This document shows positions 10,673 through 20,960 of a stretch of 64,000 bases of DNA, one piece after another. The notes under the pieces are model-generated. The model did not search any database. It saw only the letters and a list, made by a program, of their open reading frames with translations, and was not told the origin of the DNA. The stretch's first letter is position 1, and the number at the start of each line of letters is the position of its first letter. The DNA comes from Paragonimus westermani (lineage: Eukaryota; Platyhelminthes; Trematoda; Plagiorchiida; Troglotrematidae), in NCBI GenBank assembly GCA_008508345.1, contig QNGE01001019.1, forward strand, positions 15,969 through 79,968, given 5' to 3'. Position numbers and translations under genes: made by a program.

Positions 10673-11263
10673 GGTGTCTAAATAATTATTTCACTATAAC
10701 TTGGGCATCGCTTAACTGATCTTAGCCGTCGCCTTCCCACAAACCTTCCAGTCAGTCCCCTTGAAAAAATCACTACACTCAAGTTTTGCAACTGCTAGAG
10801 CTCGTCCGTTATGAATAACACTTCCTTGTCCGGGATTGGAATTCCGGCACGCTTACATGAGGCAACCGTGTTGACCTCCGTGCCATTTACATCGTGTGAC
10901 TGAATTATTATATGAATACCCTTAACACCTTCGCTTGCTACTGATGCTATGGTCACCCGACCACCACAAAGGGAGGCAGTAAATGTCCTGCTACCTGCAG
11001 CCGATGAGCCCACGACTAGAACAGTCAATGTTAAACTTGTTCAGTGCGGTTTTTAACACTGATTAGCAAAGGATGAGTGAGTAGTATGCGCCATTGCGAA
11101 AACTACAATCAGTTTTCAATAGTGATTGTGTCACACCAGTTAAGCCAATACGAAACGGCATATCCACGAACTGGAGGATTTGAGAAGAGGCTATAGTACA
11201 TTGCTGTCGAAATGTGATAAGGGTACATGAATTGTCCATATAGGCCGATCAACCTACTTGCAG
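10673..11263. other. No gene assigned
   Basis: A 77-codon minus-strand frame (11028-10795) is moderately protein-like (CGGRVTIASVASEGVKG, then GTEVNTVASCKRAGIPIPD) but matches nothing I recognise. The interval ends with an acceptor-like CTACTTGCAG at 11254-11263. Confidence 0.3.
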
Positions 11264-11590
11264 GAAACAACTGATATCTTAAGTGATTTGTCTAAATTCA
11301 GCGAGGAAGAAAAAAGAACTGATGTAACCGGGAAGTGTATTTCCAAAACCGTGAAAAATTCTGAAACAGCAGCTTATGATAGATTCCGTGACATTGGAAT
11401 CATAATGCAAATACTATATGAAATGTGCAATTCTTCATATTATTCGATGGCGCGGTGGCTGACTGAGTTACCGGAACCCATGTGGAAGAACGTCGCACTG
11501 TACCCACCGAAAGATATTTTCGAGTCCATTGATTCCATCCAATCGGTATTTTTCCTTGTATTCTCTCTGGTACAGGTGGAACGATTTTGA
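11264..11590 (+). CDS. Unassigned exon-like frame, possible 30-nt intron inside
   Basis: I do not recognise this protein. An acceptor (CTACTTGCAG) is followed by an open frame of about 94 codons with ordinary soluble-protein composition, e.g. SDLSKFSEEEKRTDVTGK, then DIGIIMQILYEMCNSS and RWLTELPEPMWKNVALYPP. At 11546-11575 lies a 30-nt segment that starts GTATTT, is pyrimidine-rich and ends GGTACAG, i.e. it looks like a minute intron. Because 30 is a multiple of three the frame stays open with or without it. If spliced, the protein would end SIQS-VERF at the TGA (11588-11590). No neighbouring exon was found. Confidence 0.35.
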   Translation, partial: ETTDILSDLSKFSEEEKRTDVTGKCISKTVKNSETAAYDRFRDIGIIMQILYEMCNSSYYSMARWLTELPEPMWKNVALYPPKDIFESIDSIQSVFFLVFSLVQVERF

Positions 11591-11704
11591 GAATAGAACG
11601 ATAGGTGATTTGTTAAGAAAAGAGCAAGCGTTCGTTGCCTGCAATCGGTAGCACCACTGAAGAAAGTGGCACTGAGTTTATACCAGGTCTCCCACTACAA
11701 GCGT

Positions 11705-11716
11705 GAGTATAGAACA
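11705..11716. repeat. Target-site duplication, left copy (LINE insertion)
   Basis: GAGTATAGAACA here is repeated exactly at 11946-11957, on the other side of the LINE fragment. A perfect 12-bp duplication is typical of target-primed reverse transcription. Confidence 0.85.
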
Positions 11717-11945
11717 TCATCAACGTCATCATCATCATCAACATAGACAGCAATACATCAATGGTTCACAGTAATGCTTAACTGCCACACAACCATGAAG
11801 AAAAAGCAAATCCTATATAGGAAGAGAGAAAGAAAAAAGAAGGGGTCGGGAAGGGACCTAACTAATGAAAATAACTACGTCTATATTCAAACATTCAACA
11901 TCAAGGTGCCTACACCTTGCAAACAAACAACCGAGCTGCAAGTGA
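11717..11945 (-). mobile_element. 5'-truncated RTE-like LINE copy (229 bp)
   Basis: Only the 3' UTR of the LINE family is present, on the minus strand, ending on the left in a (TGA)n-type tail (CATCATCAACGTCATCATCATCATCA on the plus strand, in parts). It is nearly identical over shared length to the copy at 28073-28445 and clearly related to the older element at 1397-1640. The flanking 12-bp duplication fixes the edges. Such short 5'-truncated copies are the normal result of incomplete LINE reverse transcription. Confidence 0.85.
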
Positions 11946-11957
11946 GAGTATAGAACA
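11946..11957. repeat. Target-site duplication, right copy (LINE insertion)
   Basis: The second copy of GAGTATAGAACA; partner at 11705-11716. Confidence 0.85.
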
Positions 11958-13245
11958 GACGAACGAGAAAACAGTTACAGCTGGGATCTTAGGCGAACCT
12001 ATGTCATCGTTGCTCATTGCAACCTCATTTCTTGTTTACTCTTTCACATACTTTTATGGAGCGGGTTGCTTCGAGCGTACAACCAGACGCGTAAGCATCA
12101 CTCTACGTAGTTGACTAAAGGCGAAACGAAGTCCATTTCGAGTGCGTTCCTGATACTTCGTTTGCTCAGCACACCACGCCTCATCAGAATTGGCTTTCCA
12201 ACCCACTGACCACTTTCCTGGTCTTCAGTACAGAGGAGTCAAATTTCCCATTCTAGCCGCCGCGGAGGCAATCGGAATTCGGTTGCTAACTACACGGCTG
12301 TGCACTCAGAAAATATTTTTCCAGTCCCTACGGTTACCATAGCTCCCCATTACTCACTTGACATCCCCGGAGACCAAGTTGGTCATCTACGAACCCTCCA
12401 ATTCACAACCGTTCTAAGTAAGTATGTGACAGCCTGTTCCTGATTTTACTCACCTGATGTTACAAAACGCCACATAGTTTGCTCGATGATGATTACCTGA
12501 AGACATACTGTTTGTCAAACCATCTTTTACTTCTGTTAAGCTCGTTAGAGCTATTTGAAACGCTGAAGCAATCCGTTTGTTCAATTCTGCTATGATTTTC
12601 ACTAAATTTCAGTCATCTTCCGTACTACTATCCTCATCAATTTTTTAAAATCACATTCGATTTACTCATTTTTTTGTTGACACTGTTCTTGCTGACTTTT
12701 TGTGAATTAGACTAAGCGTTTCACTGTTGGACGCCGGTTGTTGGCCATGTGGTTCTCAGTTGTTTAACCGACTCTGGTCCACATAAATCCTAGTCGCATT
12801 GTCGGACTGCGACCGCTTGGGCTACCAATATGGTGTGTCGTCTTAAATTTTGTTTTGTTTTGTTTCTTAAGAAAATGCAAAACTCACTCTTCATCCTTGT
12901 GTTTCGATCACATTTAGCCGGGTGATTCATGATAGATGTACTGATGTGCTCTCCAGTTCCATAGCGAAGCTGAGCGGAGCAGTGTTCGCGAATTTTTTTA
13001 AATAATCGCCCAGTGGTGCGACTGATATGTATTCCCTCTAAGGAACAGCAAAATAAATCAGGAATTATGCAGCATTATTAGGTACACTACCTTCTACGTG
13101 AAGTGGTACCGCCCGATTCAGGTAAAAGGTAACAGCAGACCTTGCAGCGTGGTAGGTCGTGTTAATAAGATTAGTTGATCGACATTACGTCAACTGTGCC
13201 GTCACGTCCCCTTTAGATAGTGTTGTCGATTGGACGTTTTTCCTA
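11958..13245. other. No gene recognised
   Basis: Only short frames without motifs. Several T-rich and TTTTGTTTTG-type stretches occur around 12845. It probably is intergenic or intronic spacer. Confidence 0.4.
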
Positions 13246-14080
13246 TCAACCGCGTCCGTTAAGGGTCGCAACTGTCTCTCCTGTATGCAGCTGTTGAACC
13301 TTCCAGTGTAAGCGTTGATACTGAGGGTCTCGTAAATTCTTCAAGCTTGCTTGTATGGCATCTTCTCTATGGGATGAAGCGCTTCTGAGCACACGAGGGT
13401 GGGTTGTACAGGTGAATTCAAGTAAACTCAGCGATGGATAGAATCCGCTGCCCACATTGGCTTCGGCTAGATGACCTCAAGTCGAAAGATTGAACGAAAG
13501 GCCTCTGCTACAGTGACAGAGTAATTCGAATCCACAAAGTGTGGTAGCATGGCCTCCTCGATCAACTTCGTTATTCCATTGCGTAAAGGGCCACTTTTGA
13601 GAAGGACTGACACAAAACTGTGGAAGTGCAGGTACTGACCACCTCTCCGGTTTTCGCCCTAAAAGCATCTCTTTGTAATGGTCTATCCGGTTCGCGTGTC
13701 ACTGGCATGCCAAGAAAAGGCATTGACTCCTTGACCTCCTCTTCGACGATGTGGGTAATGTTGCTACGGATATCCGAACAATCATCTGTGGCTTCGGAGC
13801 CCTTTTTGAACAATTCATTAGGTAAAATATGCCGTCTACCTGCTTTCGATAATAACTGGTTCCTTTCCAACAGGCTTATGGAGGTTGTGGCAAGTACTTG
13901 GCTCAACGAGAAGCTCATCAACTGGGCTATACAGTTCACTAGTAAATTGTGTAGAACAACAGAATTTTCAAGGTGTCCTAAACGGCAGTCCAACGATAAT
14001 TTGGTTGTTTTCGACGTAACTGCAAAAAATGATTGATGGCCTCGATGATATATATCAAAACGTATTCTTCTACTTTCCAC
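13246..14080 (-). pseudogene. Penelope-like element RT relic
   Basis: The minus frame from 14080 includes HIVEEEVKESMPFLGMPVTR followed by a Pro-Asp-Arg-Pro-Leu-Arg-like block. It corresponds to the Penelope RT segment with an LPFLDV-type motif followed by a basic VYRKPTWTGQY region. Reading in another frame near 13640-13560 gives GQYLHFHSFV, which continues that region, so a frame break separates them. A further 69-codon piece (13455-13246) may be the decayed connection toward the endonuclease. No GIY-YIG domain is seen here; a separate one is at 43640-44080. Family level is fairly likely, exact lineage unknown. Confidence 0.5.
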
Positions 14081-16497
14081 TGCCTTATTTTATGACAAAG
14101 CTCAGGAAGTCAACCGTCTATTAACTATGCTTCCTTCCTAACTGGTTCCCGAATTTCTACTAGCCGTCGCACCAATGTGGCAAGCCAGGTTTCACATATC
14201 CAGTATCAGCCTAAGTCGTATTCCATTTTTATGCATTTTAGGTACGCCATATAACCTCGGAATACTAGTTCCTCTCGAACAAAGACGACCAAGCACGTAT
14301 GCAGTGGTTGAATCAACCCGTTTCAGTCGCCGTATATTCCTTGAGAACCTCTCTACAGTGGCCGTGGTTTCACCCTTACTTGTTTGCTCGTTTTGGATTT
14401 CGTTCTGGCAATTAAAAGATTTTTCCTAGCAAACGAATTCCTTCTCCTTTGTCTCACCTTGATGTCGCACTGTTATTATCGTCCTACAGTGCTTCAAGTG
14501 AGACTTTGTAAGCAGTTCATAAGCGGAGCCTATACAGCTTAGACGCTTATAACGGTCGTTTATAAAGATGGATTCAACCTGTTCAAACTTCACTTCAAAT
14601 GACATATAAAACTCTCATGTATCCGTTGGGGTTGCGAAGTGACTTTCTGGGTTTAGTTTTCTGGCTTTTTATCGAGGGTAGCAGCATCTTGTATTTTTTG
14701 TTCTGGAAGCTTAAAATTCCAGTGTATTTCAGTGCAGCCCTAATTTCTGAACTAAGCATGGTTTACTTTATTCATAGCGTTGGGTTGGTTTTGTTCACGA
14801 GTTAATTGACGAGATCACTTGGGTAAATGACCTAGCATTTTTAAACACCAGTAGAAATCCGAGGGCGAATGCCATTATTTGTAGTATTTACTGGAAAATT
14901 CAGATTTCAGTGGATTTCTGCAATCGACAGTTAAAGTGGCTTATCGGCAGGTGATGTGGTATTTAGCCATTCTACTAGGAGGACTTTGCAGAGACTGTTT
15001 GTCTGCGAACATCGATGTATTGGTTAGATAGTATGTATTGTTATCTACCGAATGCATCTAAGGAGTGCGCTTTGGAAGATAGCCACTTTGAAACGATTAT
15101 ATGCTAATCAAATTAGTGAAGCTAAGTGTATATCAGTCATCTGATAGTCGTTGTCGATCATAAACATTCCCGATGGTGAACAGGATGATTTATCTAACAG
15201 ATTGCTTTAGGACTATCCTGGCGTAACGCTGTCACGTTCTCAACCGCAGTGCTGAAATGCGCTCCTGGTTTTTGTGGTGTGCACTACAGCCTAGCTGTAT
15301 TGGCGGATACCGCTAACAGAAAGCAGGGTGCATAACTTCCGTTTGGATATTGATATTAACATGTATTTTCCATTCATTAACCCGTTGAAGTGGCCAGCAG
15401 TAAGCTGCGCCCTGGCAAGTGATATTGCCTTTCGCGTCTCATCCTGGGCCCTGTCTGGATGCAAAAAAGACAGTCGGTGGAATAACTATGTGGTTTATTT
15501 AAATAAACAGGTCAAACAGAACTATACGGTCGAAGACAGCCTTAGAGCAGACCCTCATAAGCGTCCAACACAGGGCATACGTTATCGATGTTTCGCGGAA
15601 ACCTGATGGCTTCGGATTCACGGCAGATAGAGTTCGCGCACCGGACCATCCGCGCATCCTGAGCGGAATTGACAAAAATAGGGGTATCAAATTCATCAGT
15701 GCCCAAGGCGTTCTTTAAGTGTTGAGTTTTGAATGTGCTTATAAAACTGGCCAACTTGGTTTTAATCTCTACACAGTTTGCCAGCTTATCTTGAAAAGGC
15801 TCTGAATGCAAAACTGTTACCTTGTGAAGGTTTATTTAGAGATAACGGTTTTGGAAATTTTATTTACCCTCTAACGCATGTTTTGGTGGGTTCAGTTATT
15901 TGTGGCGTGTGCCAAATTTTGCCGAATGATGTTTTGCAATTCCTCATCAATCATACTGAATTCAACCGATGCGTCAAGTGTTTGTTTGAGCACGTGGGCA
16001 TAGTACATGAAACTCGAAACTTCTTCCACTTTCTTTATGACGCACGGTTAGTTCGTGAATTCAAAATCTATTATTCAAGTGTCCCAACAACTTCCTTCTC
16101 GATTGTTACAGAAATACGTCTTATAGCCACTATGTTAACATCTGACAACTTCTTGTGAAATGCAGTAACACCATTACATAATCGGGTGTGCAGATTCGGT
16201 GGTTGGATTCTGTTGGAAATTAACTGAGGCTGGTGCGCTAGCGAGCATATCAAATGAAACGAGGTGAGCTCGATTTTTGATTTATTTGAATAAAAATTTT
16301 ACCCTGAAGCTGATTGTTTAATCGGTTAACAGTGTAGGTCTGGTTTTGTTCTTATTTGTCGGGGTTTTGTGCACCACCATATACAAGCCCTCAAATGTGG
16401 TCTGCTCTGCCTAGCAACAGGTGATTGTTCTGTTTGAATCATTCAGGCGGATGTGAACAAAAATTGTGGTATAATATTAGTCGGTTTGTGAATCTGG
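14081..16497. other. No gene recognised; two unassigned frames
   Basis: A 126-codon plus frame (15778-16158) and an 89-codon minus frame (15811-15542, containing FDTPIFVNSAQDARMVRCAN) look more protein-like than background. They overlap only slightly, have no recognisable domain, and lack clear start or splice context. They may be exon or old-repeat remnants. The remainder has only short frames. Confidence 0.3.
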
Positions 16498-16830
16498 TCA
16501 AGCTCGAAGGCGACAACTGAATAAAGTCCTGTTTCTTAAAGCGGACTTCGAATTTGGACACCGTTTTGTCAATTCTAACTGGTAATTAAAGCCGCCGCTC
16601 ACGAAACGATATTCCCTCTTATACGTGCTCCTAGTACCTTTAGTTATGTTTCCACTCACGTTCGTTTTGTAGCAGTGAACGCAGCTGGCAATGCATTTGT
16701 GTTCCGGTTCCGTTGTTTGGTAGTACACATTATACGCCTGTTCCATGAGTTGCGAGTCTTCATCTTGACAGTGGACCTTAAGCAACGCGACGGAAGAGAG
16801 GATCACTAAGAGTAGACTCAAGCCAGTCAT
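16498..16830 (-). CDS. Putative small secreted Cys-containing glycoprotein
   Basis: The 110-residue frame starts at the ATG at 16830 and ends TGA at 16500-16498. It begins with a strong signal peptide (MTGLSLLLVILSSVALLKVHC; cleavage likely near HCQ-DE). The mature part holds a C-X3-C-X2-C cluster (CIASCVHC), two later cysteines (RCPNS, FSCRL) and three N-glycosylation sequons (NVS, NIT, NRT). Just upstream is a pyrimidine-rich acceptor, TTCTACAG ending at 16845, so the transcript may begin at a cis or spliced-leader acceptor 14 nt before the ATG. The fold is not recognised; a Ly6-like or parasite-specific secreted protein is possible. Whether the gene ends here or continues is unknown. Confidence 0.45.
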   Translation of the reverse strand: MTGLSLLLVILSSVALLKVHCQDEDSQLMEQAYNVYYQTTEPEHKCIASCVHCYKTNVSGNITKGTRSTYKREYRFVSGGFNYQLELTKRCPNSKSALRNRTLFSCRLRA

Positions 16831-16863
16831 TTTTGTGAAATTCCCTGTAGAAGAGTGAAACAT

Positions 16864-18299
16864 GAGAAGTTAAGGCTTTCAGTCAGACAGTGCACTACGA
16901 CGAACGCACCGTTTATATTTCGAAAATAGCTGCCGTAGTCAATGACCATGATGTCGAAACCGTCAGCGGTTTTTGTCCTTATTCCTACAAGAGCACTTCA
17001 GCTTGTTACTGAATGATGTATACGTTATACTCTACACAGTTGAGTGCTTGGTTGTTCGGAGGCTGGGTTACAGAGATGTATGTAACGACAATTTTTCTGG
17101 GCGCATTAACAACCTCTTTGGCTTCATATGGTTGAGTAGAAGGCGTCCAATGGAATGATTATCTAAGGGGAACATATTGGTTTAACTCTATATATTGTAA
17201 GTCTTTCTAATTACAGTGATCGTATTACTGGGTTAGTTGAAACAGGCCAAATAAGAATAAGCTTAAATTTTGGCCAAACAATTAACTGGAAACTAAATGG
17301 TGTTTCATGGCAGGTTTGTTAATACATTTGATGCAATTGCCCGATGGCGACTGGCTTCCATCCGAGCGGTTCTGTTGATCTGAAATGTATCTTCTCAGAG
17401 GCCGATACCAGTCTCATCGTTAAACCCACATTGAATGCATATAGTCCAACATCGGACACCAAAATGTTTTTTCGTCCATACGTCTTCCAGAGAATTAACA
17501 AATGGACTGTGGCTTTATTCATTTGGACGACGAACAATGTTTACTGTGTAGTGGATGATCGAACCATAGATATGTTGGACTAACTTTCACCCAGTAATCG
17601 CGTTGAGTAGCACTGTTTACGCAAGCAAACAACGTAGGTTTCAACAGTACCACAAATTCGTTACCTTTAGGCTGATTGTATCTGCTATGCTGTTCGGATG
17701 TTAGAGCATGTCTGTACTGTTGTCTCCTAATCAGACGGATTCAGTAAACAAATACAACTAGTTTTCTATGTCGAAGCGAAGTGGAGAGCACGTAGAATGA
17801 TAAACAATAAAATTAGCTACCGGTACCTCAAATATTGATTTCATGAAGGCTATGACTGGGGCGGCTTGACTTGGTAAGTGTACCTGTCATAAATTAAGCA
17901 GCCACTTTTACTCGTTTTAGAATTATTGGTTACTGGTAGTCAGGCAGACGGAGAAGCTGTCTCGAGATTTTGTCACGCACTAATTTATCCAGTAAATGAA
18001 TGACCGTGACCACTTTTAATGTAATTAAAACCGTGAACAGAGTGTACAAAGTTGGGACTTTCTCCTTCCTTACTGTTTCTGCTTCACCTTACAGCGTTAA
18101 CTGCCCATCAAAACGCCTGATTTATGACTGATGTGGACGATTTCCTTACGATTAACTCACACGTTCCAAAGCGTTCGGCATATAGTTCGCGTACAAGGAA
18201 CCTGTTTCCTTTTGTATCCGGAGAAAATTAGTTTGAATAATTGAATTCTTCATTGGGAAATGAAAAAATTGATTGTCAAATTCAGCGTTGCCAGGATGT
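16864..18299. other. No gene assigned
   Basis: A 79-codon Met-initiated plus frame at 17344-17583 has no recognisable domain. Other frames are short. It probably includes the upstream region of the secreted-protein gene on the minus strand. Confidence 0.3.
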
Positions 18300-18628
18300 G
18301 CAAACATGTTGCGAAATATGTACGTATGTACACATAAACATGAAGATGTATGCATTTATATAAAGGAAAGACGCATACAAATTTGCGTGCATTGATATAC
18401 TGGTAATTGAATATGTTGCATGGTTATGTACGCATATCTATATACATATTCGTTATTATACAGATATTGTCATGTGGATATGTATATTAAATGTACGCAC
18501 ACACGCGTACAAATATCCTATGGTACATATCTCCGGATGGATATGCTTACGGATGCATATAATACATATTCAGTAATTGACCGTGTGTAATTTCATTTAT
18601 TTGTATATCTAGTTGTAGACTTGTTGGC

Positions 18629-18670
<42 letters not shown>
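18300..18670. repeat. AT/GT-rich simple sequence with (TA)n microsatellite
   Basis: The stretch is dense in short ATGTATAC- and ACATAT-like words. It ends in an uninterrupted TA dinucleotide run of about 19 units at 18632-18670. Protein-like frames of repeated Tyr-Ile here are artefacts of the microsatellite. Confidence 0.85.
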
Positions 18671-18674
<4 letters not shown>

Positions 18675-20039
18675 GTGGTGCTAAATGCGTGAACGTACAT
18701 GTATCAATGGAGATATCTTCAAGACAGGTCCCATTGAAACGTCTGGACACGATTCAGCAAGACAACCCGAATTCTGTTGTGCTTTGTGTATCATTTAGCG
18801 ATAACATTTGCACCACTCTGCCCAAATCTAAGATAACGGTCATTTTATCGCGTCTTCTTTTTTCCGAATAAAATAAAGCTAGATCCTTTGGTATGATTCA
18901 AGGTTTGGAATATTCGAATGAACGTTTCTCAGCATGTCAGGTTTGCACTACTAATATTTTTTTAACGGTGCAAGTGAAGAAGTTGTTTTATGCACCTTGA
19001 GGTGTGAACGTTCAGTGTTTGCACAACGGCTATTCCTCACCATGAATATCTACTGAGGCTGGTTGTTCGCATACGCAGTGAACTTGGTTCTCGTCAAATA
19101 AGCTCATCCAGGCCAATTGAATCACTGGTTATCCAACGATTAACGTACTAAGTTTTAAGATAAGTCCATATTGGCGGCATATTTACGTCGAAGAGTTTGG
19201 TAGTACCAGAAAGGATCTGGTTAATTGCGGTTGTTACTTTGACTACTTGTGAGTAGTTAGAACAAATTTCAGTAACCCCTGGATAGATCTCGTTTCGGCT
19301 ATCGGATTGTGCCAATGCATCACTTACTCCTCACAACGAGCCCATCATAAAGATCAGTCCCTCACAGAACTCATCTATGGGCGCGATACCAACTCTACAT
19401 GAAAGGTGTCAATCAATTCCCAAGGCGACCGCTTTTAGTAGGCACAATGGTATGTAACGAGCAACATTATTTCTTCTGGGGTTTTTACCGTGACGTTAGT
19501 CAAACATCAGAGCTAAGGTCTCATTTTGGGTAATTCGGGACAGTTACTCTAAGCATGAACGTTTAACAGAGATTCACATGTAATGGACACCTCGGCAAGC
19601 CTACCACGAATTCGCGTTTAGTTATGCCAAGACGGCAGCTGTGTTTAATGTACTCTCTATAATGTATGCCTTGTTCAGGTTTTGAAGTATGCCCCCATGC
19701 AAGCGGGTGCCTTTTAACGTCCTATCTGGTATAACCTGGGCTAGGGGATAGTCTGGAATGAGTGAGCATATATATATCTCAGTTATTTACCGTTCATCCA
19801 GGAGTACCAATTAGTTCATGGCTGATAACCAGTTTGGATCCGAATGAATTACAATATTTCAAACTTCTTTGCGATTTTGTGTTATCAGACCGGAGAAGAA
19901 AACGGAGGTGGTGTTACCAGAATAAAGACATCATGAAGAAGAGTGTGGAAGAAACCGCTCCAAATTGGCAAAAACTGCTGTCCAAGCAATTGAAGCGCAT
20001 GAAAACTGATGCCCCGGGGTGATACTTCAACCTCTTTCT
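18671..20039. other. No gene recognised
   Basis: An unassigned 86-codon plus frame at 19762-20022 (DRRRKRRWCYQNKDIMKK in the middle) follows an acceptor-like TTCATCCAG at about 19799. It could be a host exon or the decayed 5' part of the adjacent R2-like LINE. I cannot decide. Nothing else is recognised. Confidence 0.3.
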
Positions 20040-20651
20040 GCTACATGAAGATTATCCAGCCCAATTGTATTACTCTCGCATCACGCTCGCTTCGAAAGTC
20101 AATAACCCTTCCTATCCCAGCGACCTGAGACCTAACGCCGCATCTTCGGCGTTGATACGTTGCTTTCTCAAGATATTGGCTGATCATTAGTATATACGAT
20201 TGCAACTGCCCACTCTTAAATTCACATTCCTACACCGTGATGGTTGCCTGGAGATACTATATGCGCTACTCCGTACCTCACGTACCACGTCTTCCCGCCT
20301 GTGTGCAACTTTTATTGCATTTGCTTTTATCTCGCAGTACTCGATTCTGAGAAACATGGTAAACGACGATTCGTTCAGCTCTGTCGTGAGGGATATGCAC
20401 GCCCCGGTGCGCATTTAGGGTTTAGTAGAGAAGAACAAGAAGGAAACCTATATGGCGTGGATGAATAAGCATTATCATACGCAGGACGGCCGTGGTCTTT
20501 AAAACGCGTCTCGCTTACCATCCCCCGATAGCTGTTGAATCCAGACAGCATTTTCCCCAAGATTTTTATTCGTGGTATCCAGCTCTAATTTGGTCTTCTG
20601 CGGACTAAAGCCCTAAATTACCGAGGTAGCTGGAGTGATTACTTAGTTCTC

Positions 20652-20705
20652 TGCCGTAGCAACTGCAGTCAACCAGGAAGCCTCTCCCATATTCTGCAAT
20701 CATGC
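20652..20705 (+). pseudogene. R2-type CCHC zinc finger remnant
   Basis: The frame from 20652 reads CRSNCSQPGSLSHILQSC, i.e. C-X3-C-X7-H-X4-C. This is the spacing of the finger that sits between RT and restriction-like endonuclease in R2-clade LINEs. The motif is complete although the surrounding protein is broken. Confidence 0.6.
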
Positions 20706-20932
20706 TGGATCACCGGCGATGTGCGTTGTGCTTGCACAACTACGTGGCCAAGGACCCGGCCCAAAGGCTGCGCAATCTGGGCTACGCAGCTTTCGAGGTG
20801 CTACGAGTACCAACAGAGAGCTTGTTCATCGAGCCCGAAATTATCGCGGTTTGTGACGGTGATATTGTGGTACTGGACGCCAATCTAGTTGACGGCTACC
20901 GAAGCCAGGTTGCTGGACAGACAAGGTTGTGA
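20702..20932 (+). pseudogene. R2-type restriction-like endonuclease remnant
   Basis: The frame continues from the finger after a frame change. It reads HNYVAKDPAQRLRNLGYAAF, later FIEPEIIAVCDGDIVVLDAN and GYRSQV. This fits the R-x-P-D-(x)n-D-x-x-V-x-V-x-D-x-x-x core of R2 endonucleases (PD-(D/E)XK fold), with the expected P-D altered to P-E. After a further frame change the sequence gives KVVKYGT, resembling the K-x-x-Y that follows the core. The domain nicks target DNA in intact elements; here it is inactive. Confidence 0.55.
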
Positions 20933-20960
20933 AATACGGGACCGATTCCTATAATGTCAC

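Larger units (their letters stand above)
20040..20960 (+). mobile_element. Decayed R2-like non-LTR retrotransposon
   Basis: Several frames on the plus strand together follow the R2-clade order. At about 20090-20190 a frame reads NPSYPSDLRPNAASSALIRC then FLKILAD, like the RT start (PxxxxxYRPISxxSxxxR, then HxILA). At 20200-20418 follows HRDGCLEILYALLRTSR. At 20652-20705 lies a C-X3-C-X7-H-X4-C finger, and at about 20700-20960 a restriction-like endonuclease remnant. R2-type elements have a single ORF with these domains in this order. Stops and frame changes are frequent, and most of the RT palm is unreadable, so it is an old fossil. No 28S rRNA sequence was noticed next to it. Confidence 0.6.

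Noticed and set aside
18600..18870. Tyr-Ile repeat frames on both strands
   Set aside because: They are translations of the (TA)n microsatellite.
19280..19400. Faint gypsy integrase tail (ELIYGRDTNST)
   Set aside because: Only a few residues resemble the LxYGRxxRLP motif and nothing around supports an element.
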